From: Pseudomonas sp. S09G 359
GTDB lineage: Bacteria > Pseudomonadota > Gammaproteobacteria > Pseudomonadales > Pseudomonadaceae
Length of the DNA stretch: 64,000 nt
Direction: 5' to 3'
Assembly: GCF_002843605.1 (NCBI RefSeq)
Contig: NZ_CP025263.1
Span: forward strand, 62,001-126,000
This document shows, piece after piece, positions 59,711 through 64,000 of the stretch; position 1 is the stretch's first letter; each line of letters opens with the position of its first letter. The notes beneath the pieces were generated by a model that was not told the DNA's origin, made no database searches, and was given only the letters and a program-made list of their open reading frames with translations. Both the position numbers and the translations under genes were made by a program.

Positions 59711-61369
59711 TCAGGGTGAATGCGTGATGTCGGCAATATCTTCGGCGGAGAGCGCGCCGGTGTCAGACGTTTCCAACACTACATAAGCACTGCTACAAAA
59801 CAACGAGTTGAGGCGTTTCATGTCGGCAATCAGCTCCAGGTGCAGAGAACTGGTCTCCAGGCTCTGTACGATCTTGCGTTGCAGGCGGCTCACATGGGCG
59901 TGGGCCAGCCGCCGTTCCTGGGCGCGAAAGCGGCGCTTCTCACGCAGCAATTGGCGTGCGCTTTCCGGGTCGGCGCTGAGGAATACCGACAACCCCAGGC
60001 GCAGGTTGGCGATCAGTTGGCTGTGCAGGCCGCTGAGTTCTTCCAGGCCCACTTCGGAAAACTGCCGGCGCTGGGAGGTTTTCTGCTGCTGGACCTTGCG
60101 CAGCATACGTTCGATCAGGTCACCGGCGAGTTTCAGGTTGATCGACAGCTCGATGATTTCGGCCCAGCGGCGGCTGTCCTGTTCGCTGAGGTCTTCGCGG
60201 GGCATCTGTGCCAGGTAGAGCTTGATCGCACTGTAGAGGGCTTCGACGTCATCGCTGAGGCTGCGCATTTCCTGGGTGATGGCGGTTTGTTTGCCGCGCA
60301 GCACTTCCTGCATGGCAGTGAGCATGTTGTCGATCAGGTCGCCCAGGCGCAGGGTTTCCCGCGCGGCGTTGGCCAGCGCCAGGCTTGGCGTGGTCAGTGC
60401 GGCGAGGTCCAGGTGGCGCGGCTTGGCTTTGCCGTTGACCTCCTCGCGCTCCGGCAGCAACCAGGCGCACAGGCGGGCCATGGGGCCGATGGTGGGTAGC
60501 AGGATCAGGCAGCGGCTGACGTTGTAGAGCAGGTGGAAGGTAATGACCATGCCTTGAGTGCTGTAGTCCAAACCGTCCATCCAGCGTACGAGTGGGTCGA
60601 GCACCGGGATGATCAGCAGCAGGCCGATCAATTTGTACAGCAGGCTGCCCAATGCCACTTGGCGCCCGGCGGCGTTTTGCATGCTGGTGCTGAGAAAGGC
60701 CAGCACGCCGCTGCCGATGTTGGCGCCAATCACCAGGCCGATGGCCACGTGCAAACCAATCACACCGGCGCCGGCCAGGGTTGCCGTGAGCAGGACGGCG
60801 GCCAGGCTGGAGTAGGAAATCATCGCGAACAAGGCGCCGACCAGGGCGTCGAGCAGGATGTCGCCGGTCAACGAGGCGAACAGTACTTTCACGCCTTGGG
60901 CGTGGGTGATCGGCCCGGCGGCTTCAACAATCAGTTGCAAGGCGAGAATGATCAGCCCCAGGCCGATTCCCACGCGCCCCAACTGCCCTGCCCGCGTCTG
61001 TTTGCGCGAGAGGAAGAAGATCACCCCGAGGAAGATCAGCAGCGGCGACAGCCAGGACAGGTCGAATGTCAGCACCCGCGCCATCAGCGCGGTACCGACG
61101 TCGGCACCGAGCATGGTCGCCAGGGCGGGCATCAGGCCCATCAGGCCTTGGCCGACGAAGGAGGTCACCAGCATCGCTGTGGCGTTGCTGCTCTGCACCA
61201 TGGCGGTCACCAGGATACCGGCGACAAAGGCCAGCCAGCGTTTGGACATGTTCTGCCCGATGACGTGGCGCAAGTTGGAGCCGTAGACCCGCAAGATGCC
61301 GGTACGGACGATGTGCGTGCCCCAGATAAGCAGGGTCACGGCGGAAAGCAGATTGAGCAAGGTCAGCAT
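59711..61369 (-). CDS. Na/Pi cotransporter family protein (NptA-like with PhoU domain)
   Basis: A 552-residue membrane protein. The first part (about residues 1-330) has two repeats of the Na/Pi cotransporter with QSSNATAMLVTSFVGQGLMGLMPALATMLGADVGTALMA and SYSSLAAVLLTATLAGAGVIGLHVAIGLVIGANIGSGVLA. The C-terminal 200 residues are a PhoU-like helical domain (LIDNMLTAMQEVLRGK, IELSINLKLAGDLIERMLRK). It imports or exports phosphate with sodium, and PhoU regulates this in related proteins. Convergence with the M16 gene is not the case; both run leftwards, 57 bases apart. Confidence 0.93.
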   Translation of the reverse strand: MLTLLNLLSAVTLLIWGTHIVRTGILRVYGSNLRHVIGQNMSKRWLAFVAGILVTAMVQSSNATAMLVTSFVGQGLMGLMPALATMLGADVGTALMARVLTFDLSWLSPLLIFLGVIFFLSRKQTRAGQLGRVGIGLGLIILALQLIVEAAGPITHAQGVKVLFASLTGDILLDALVGALFAMISYSSLAAVLLTATLAGAGVIGLHVAIGLVIGANIGSGVLAFLSTSMQNAAGRQVALGSLLYKLIGLLLIIPVLDPLVRWMDGLDYSTQGMVITFHLLYNVSRCLILLPTIGPMARLCAWLLPEREEVNGKAKPRHLDLAALTTPSLALANAARETLRLGDLIDNMLTAMQEVLRGKQTAITQEMRSLSDDVEALYSAIKLYLAQMPREDLSEQDSRRWAEIIELSINLKLAGDLIERMLRKVQQQKTSQRRQFSEVGLEELSGLHSQLIANLRLGLSVFLSADPESARQLLREKRRFRAQERRLAHAHVSRLQRKIVQSLETSSLHLELIADMKRLNSLFCSSAYVVLETSDTGALSAEDIADITHSP

Positions 61370-61580
61370 GCTCGGCCCCCCGTGTGGGTGCGCTCCAAAA
61401 GGAGCGAAGGAAAGTTGCCGCGTGCCGTTCTACGTCTTGTAGTTAAGCTGTAGTTGGCGAATGGGCTCTGCGCCAGCATCGCATAGCTGAAGTTGGGATT
61501 GAAACAAAACTGTCATGAAATCAGCTTTTTGCGGATGAAAAAAAGGGGCTCGAGAGCCCCTTTTCAGCAGCGGGTCAGGT
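61370..61580. other. Interval between TerC and Na/Pi genes
   Basis: This contains the TerC terminator and, nearer to 61370, the probable promoter of the Na/Pi gene on the minus strand (GGAGCGC near 61395). No gene is present. Confidence 0.6.
61537..61566 (-). terminator. Intrinsic terminator after the TerC gene
   Basis: AAAAGGGGCT-CGAG-AGCCCCTTTT is a perfect stem with flanking A and T runs, 15 bases downstream of the TerC stop on the minus strand; it can also act in the other direction. Confidence 0.92.
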
Positions 61581-62348
61581 TTATTGACCCGGAATGTCCT
61601 TGCGCAGTTTCACAGGGTCCTGCTGTTTCTTCTTTTTCGCGATGGCCGTACGCATCTTGATGTTCACCGCTTCCACCGCCAGCGAGAACGCCATGGCGAA
61701 GTAGACGTAGCCTTTTGGCACGTGCACATCGAAGGATTCGGCGATCAGCACGGTACCGACTACCAGCAGGAACGACAGCGCGAGCATCTTCAGCGAAGGG
61801 TGCTTGTCGATGAATTCGCTGATGGTGCCGGCAGCCAGCATCATCACCAGCACCGCAACCACGATCGCAGCGACCATGACCGGTACATGGGAAACCATGC
61901 CCACGGCGGTGATCACCGAGTCCAGGGAGAACACGATGTCGATGATGGCGATCTGGATGATGGTGTAGATGAACTTGCCACCGGCGCCCTTCGGCGCGTC
62001 GTTGGTTTCGTTTTCACCTTCCAGGGCGTGGTACATCTCCTGGGAGCTTTTCCACAGCAGGAACAGGCCACCGAAGAACAGGATCAGGTCGCGGCCGGAA
62101 ATGCCCTGGCTGAAGACCACGAACAGGTCGGCGGTCAGTTGCATGACCCAAGTGATCGACAGCAGCAACAGGATTCGCGTGACCATGGCCAGCGCCAGGC
62201 CGAAGATCCGGGTGCGCGCCTGCATATGCTTGGGCATGCGGCTGACCAGGATCGAAATCATGATGATGTTATCGATGCCCAGGACGATCTCGAGAGCCGT
62301 CAGGGTGAAGAAGGCAATCCAGATTTCCGGATTGGTCAGCCATTCCAT
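61581..62348 (-). CDS. TerC-family integral membrane protein
   Basis: A 255-residue protein with seven membrane helices. TALEIVLGIDNIIMISILVSRMP and DIVFSLDSVITAVGMV show the two acidic DN/DSVI motifs that define TerC (tellurite resistance C, a metal-ion exporter family). The last 30 residues are basic (AIAKKKKQQDPVKLRKD). Family members have been linked to manganese export. ATG at 62348 has AAAGGAATACACATGG around it. A single gene, 68 bases downstream of the citrate transporter gene's end. Confidence 0.93.
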   Translation of the reverse strand: MEWLTNPEIWIAFFTLTALEIVLGIDNIIMISILVSRMPKHMQARTRIFGLALAMVTRILLLLSITWVMQLTADLFVVFSQGISGRDLILFFGGLFLLWKSSQEMYHALEGENETNDAPKGAGGKFIYTIIQIAIIDIVFSLDSVITAVGMVSHVPVMVAAIVVAVLVMMLAAGTISEFIDKHPSLKMLALSFLLVVGTVLIAESFDVHVPKGYVYFAMAFSLAVEAVNIKMRTAIAKKKKQQDPVKLRKDIPGQ

Positions 62349-62416
62349 GTGTATTCCTTTGAGCGAGTGTTAAACCGCGCAAGCTGCAGCGCCGCGCGGT
62401 GAGTGAGTCGGTACGA

Positions 62417-63724
62417 TTATAGAGTGCTGAACAGCGGAAAAATCCCCATCAGCAACGCGGCGAACATTATGCACAGGCACACCAGTACTGCCCACTTCAG
62501 GGTGAAGCGCTGGTGATCGCCAAATTCGATACCGGCCAGGGCTACCAGCAGATAGGTCGAGGGTACCAGCGGGCTGAGCAAGTGCACGGGCTGGCCGACA
62601 ATGGAGGCGCGGGCCATTTCCACGGCGCTGATGCCGTAGTGGCTGGCGGCTTCAGCGAGTACCGGCAGTACGCCATAGTAGAACGCATCGTTGGACATGA
62701 AGAAGGTGAACGGCATGCTCACCAGCGCGGTGATCACGGCCAGGTAAGGGCCCATCGCATCGGGGATGACGGTCAGCAGGCTCTTGGACATGGCATCGAC
62801 CATGCCGGTGCCCGACAGAATGCCGGTGAAGATACCCGCAGCGAAGATCAACCCTACAACCGCCAGTACACTGCCGGCGTGGGCGGCGACGCGGTCTTTC
62901 TGCATTTGCAGGCACGGGTAGTTGACGATCATCGCGATACTGAACGCCACCATGAACAGCACCGGCAGCGGCAACAGGCCGGCGATCAGGGCGCACATCA
63001 GGACGAAGGTCAGGGCGCCGTTGAACCAGATCAGCTTTGGACGGCGGGCGTCCGGGAATTGCGACACGCTGATTTCGCTGTGATCGACGTCATCGCCTTG
63101 CAGGTGCAGTTCGCCAAGGCGCGCACGTTCGCGCTTGCCGTACATGTAGGCGATTACCAGGATTGCCACCACACCAGCAGCCATGGCCGGGATCATCGGT
63201 ACGAAGATGTCCGACGGGTCCACATGCAACGCACTGGCCGCGCGGGCGGTCGGGCCACCCCACGGCGTCATGTTCATCACGCCGCCGGCGAGGATGATCA
63301 GGCCGGCCATGATCCGCGGGCTCATGCCGATACGCTGGTACAGCGGCAGCATCGCCGCCACGCAGATCATGTAGGTGGTGGCGCCGTCGCCATCGAGGGA
63401 CACCACCAGGGCCAGCACGGCTGTACCGACTGAGACTTTCAGCGGGTCGCCCTTGACCATCTTGAGGATCTTGCGCACAGCCGGGTCGAACAGGCCGGAG
63501 TCGATCATCAGGGCAAAGTAGAGGATGGCGAACATCAGCATCACGCCGGTCGGCGCGAGCTTGGTGATGCCCGCGAGCATCATCGGGCCGATCTCCGGTG
63601 CAAAGCCACCAAACAGGGCGAACAGGATCGGCACAATGATCAACGCGATCAGCGCGGACAGGCGCTTGGTCATGATCAGATACATGAACGTGATGACCAT
63701 GGCAAAGCCAAGGAAAGTCAGCAT
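62417..63724 (-). CDS. CitMHS-family citrate-metal:proton symporter
   Basis: A 435-residue transporter with about 12 helices. SLDGDGATTYMICVAAMLPLYQRIGM and AGGVMNMTPWGGPTARAASALHVDPSDIFVPMIPAM, with IFTGILSGTGMVDAMSKSLLTVIPDAMGPYLAVITALVSMPFTFFMSNDAFYYGVLPVL, are the CitMHS hallmarks. It imports citrate as a complex with a divalent metal (Mg in CitM of Bacillus). GGAGTATTCCT lies before the ATG. No two-component regulator gene is nearby in this window. Confidence 0.94.
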   Translation of the reverse strand: MLTFLGFAMVITFMYLIMTKRLSALIALIIVPILFALFGGFAPEIGPMMLAGITKLAPTGVMLMFAILYFALMIDSGLFDPAVRKILKMVKGDPLKVSVGTAVLALVVSLDGDGATTYMICVAAMLPLYQRIGMSPRIMAGLIILAGGVMNMTPWGGPTARAASALHVDPSDIFVPMIPAMAAGVVAILVIAYMYGKRERARLGELHLQGDDVDHSEISVSQFPDARRPKLIWFNGALTFVLMCALIAGLLPLPVLFMVAFSIAMIVNYPCLQMQKDRVAAHAGSVLAVVGLIFAAGIFTGILSGTGMVDAMSKSLLTVIPDAMGPYLAVITALVSMPFTFFMSNDAFYYGVLPVLAEAASHYGISAVEMARASIVGQPVHLLSPLVPSTYLLVALAGIEFGDHQRFTLKWAVLVCLCIMFAALLMGIFPLFSTL

Positions 63725-64000
63725 AGGAATACTCCAGGCGTAGCGCGGCTAGGGAATGGCGAACCGGGAGGGGTCAGCGCAGAACGAAAGGCACGAGGCG
63801 TACGGGTGGAGTTGGGGCAAACAGGCGGGTACGAGCGGACATCAGGATCACCATTGTTGTTGTTAACGGCCGGTCTGTTGCCGGCAGTGGGGGCGATCCT
63901 AGACGGGGAAGCTTTCAGCCAGCTTTCGCCGGCCAAACCGATGATGAAGGCCGACACGCGGTCGTTGGATGTATGTAGATCAAAATGTGGGAGCGGGCTT
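63725..64000. other. Region upstream of the citrate transporter gene, with start of a REP
   Basis: No gene is supported. GCCGG-TCTGTTG-CCGGC (63869-63885) is a small hairpin that may lie in the leader of the citrate transporter mRNA. The last 18 or so bases (AAAATGTGGGAGCGGGCTT) are the head of another GCGGGCTTGC-type REP, cut by the window edge. Confidence 0.6.

Noticed and set aside
63718..63957. A 79-codon minus-strand frame upstream of the citrate transporter gene
   Set aside because: It overlaps the transporter start region, lacks a ribosome site, and its sequence resembles no protein family.
1..64000. CRISPR array, tRNA, rRNA, prophage or insertion sequence
   Set aside because: I saw no regularly spaced direct repeats, no tRNA-like cloverleaf or CCA-ending gene, no rRNA sequence and no transposase or phage structural gene; the only repeats are REP elements and one short tandem repeat.

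Overview
The window is chromosomal DNA of a Pseudomonas, most likely of the P. fluorescens group. The evidence is an uninterrupted run of Pseudomonas-type housekeeping genes, high-GC codon use, many REP doublets of the GTGGGAGGGGGCTTGC type, and gene order that follows two blocks I remember from P. aeruginosa PAO1. PAO1 locus numbers below come from memory and are orientation aids, not search results. There is no rRNA, tRNA, CRISPR array, prophage or transposase gene.

Region 1 (1-12.7 kb) holds a luciferase-like flavin oxidoreductase, osmC, small exported proteins, a zinc-aminopeptidase lipoprotein, a HAD phosphatase with a gamma-carbonic anhydrase, and prlC with a YheV-like zinc-ribbon gene. 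A three-gene Tat-exported GMC dehydrogenase operon (gluconate 2-dehydrogenase type) follows, then a radical SAM gene behind a near-perfect LexA box. Region 2 (12.9-25 kb) holds a beta-carbonic anhydrase beside a SulP transporter, and the complete aa3 cytochrome oxidase locus: coxB, coxA, ctaG, coxC, SURF1, heme A and heme O synthases and SCO.

Region 3 (25-25.9 kb) is the most unusual part. A 69-codon-plus gene for a phage-antirepressor (BRO-N) fold, 109 residues in all, is preceded by about 240 bases that fold into several nested perfect helices, including mutually exclusive terminator and antiterminator hairpins. The cassette lies between two REP doublets with nearly identical cores, exactly at the junction of the two PAO1-like blocks.

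Region 4 (25.9-36 kb) holds metNIQ, katE, the zinc module znuA / zur-znuC-znuB with a candidate Zur operator, thrB and a DUF2782 gene. Region 5 (36-45.5 kb) holds polA, the ErsA sRNA with an AlgU-type promoter, engB, a decayed cytochrome c5, cytochrome c4, dsbA, an EEP-family protein, a DgcH-like diguanylate cyclase and a lipoprotein amidase.

Region 6 (45.5-53.5 kb) holds kinB-algB, a divergent small gene with a sigma-54 promoter and IHF site, DUF1328 and Ivy-like envelope genes, gltP and a fused SpmA-SpmB-like membrane protein. Region 7 (53.6-64 kb) holds an MCE/Mla-type lipid transport operon with a DUF5924 gene, a membrane-anchored M16 peptidase, a Na/Pi cotransporter, TerC and a CitMHS citrate transporter.

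Themes that link genes: aerobic respiration and its maturation (coxBA-ctaG-coxC, SURF1, ctaA, cyoE, SCO, cytochrome c4, the GMC dehydrogenase), envelope stress and alginate control (ErsA, KinB/AlgB, Ivy, MCE system, DsbA), and metal or amino-acid uptake (Znu, MetNIQ, GltP).
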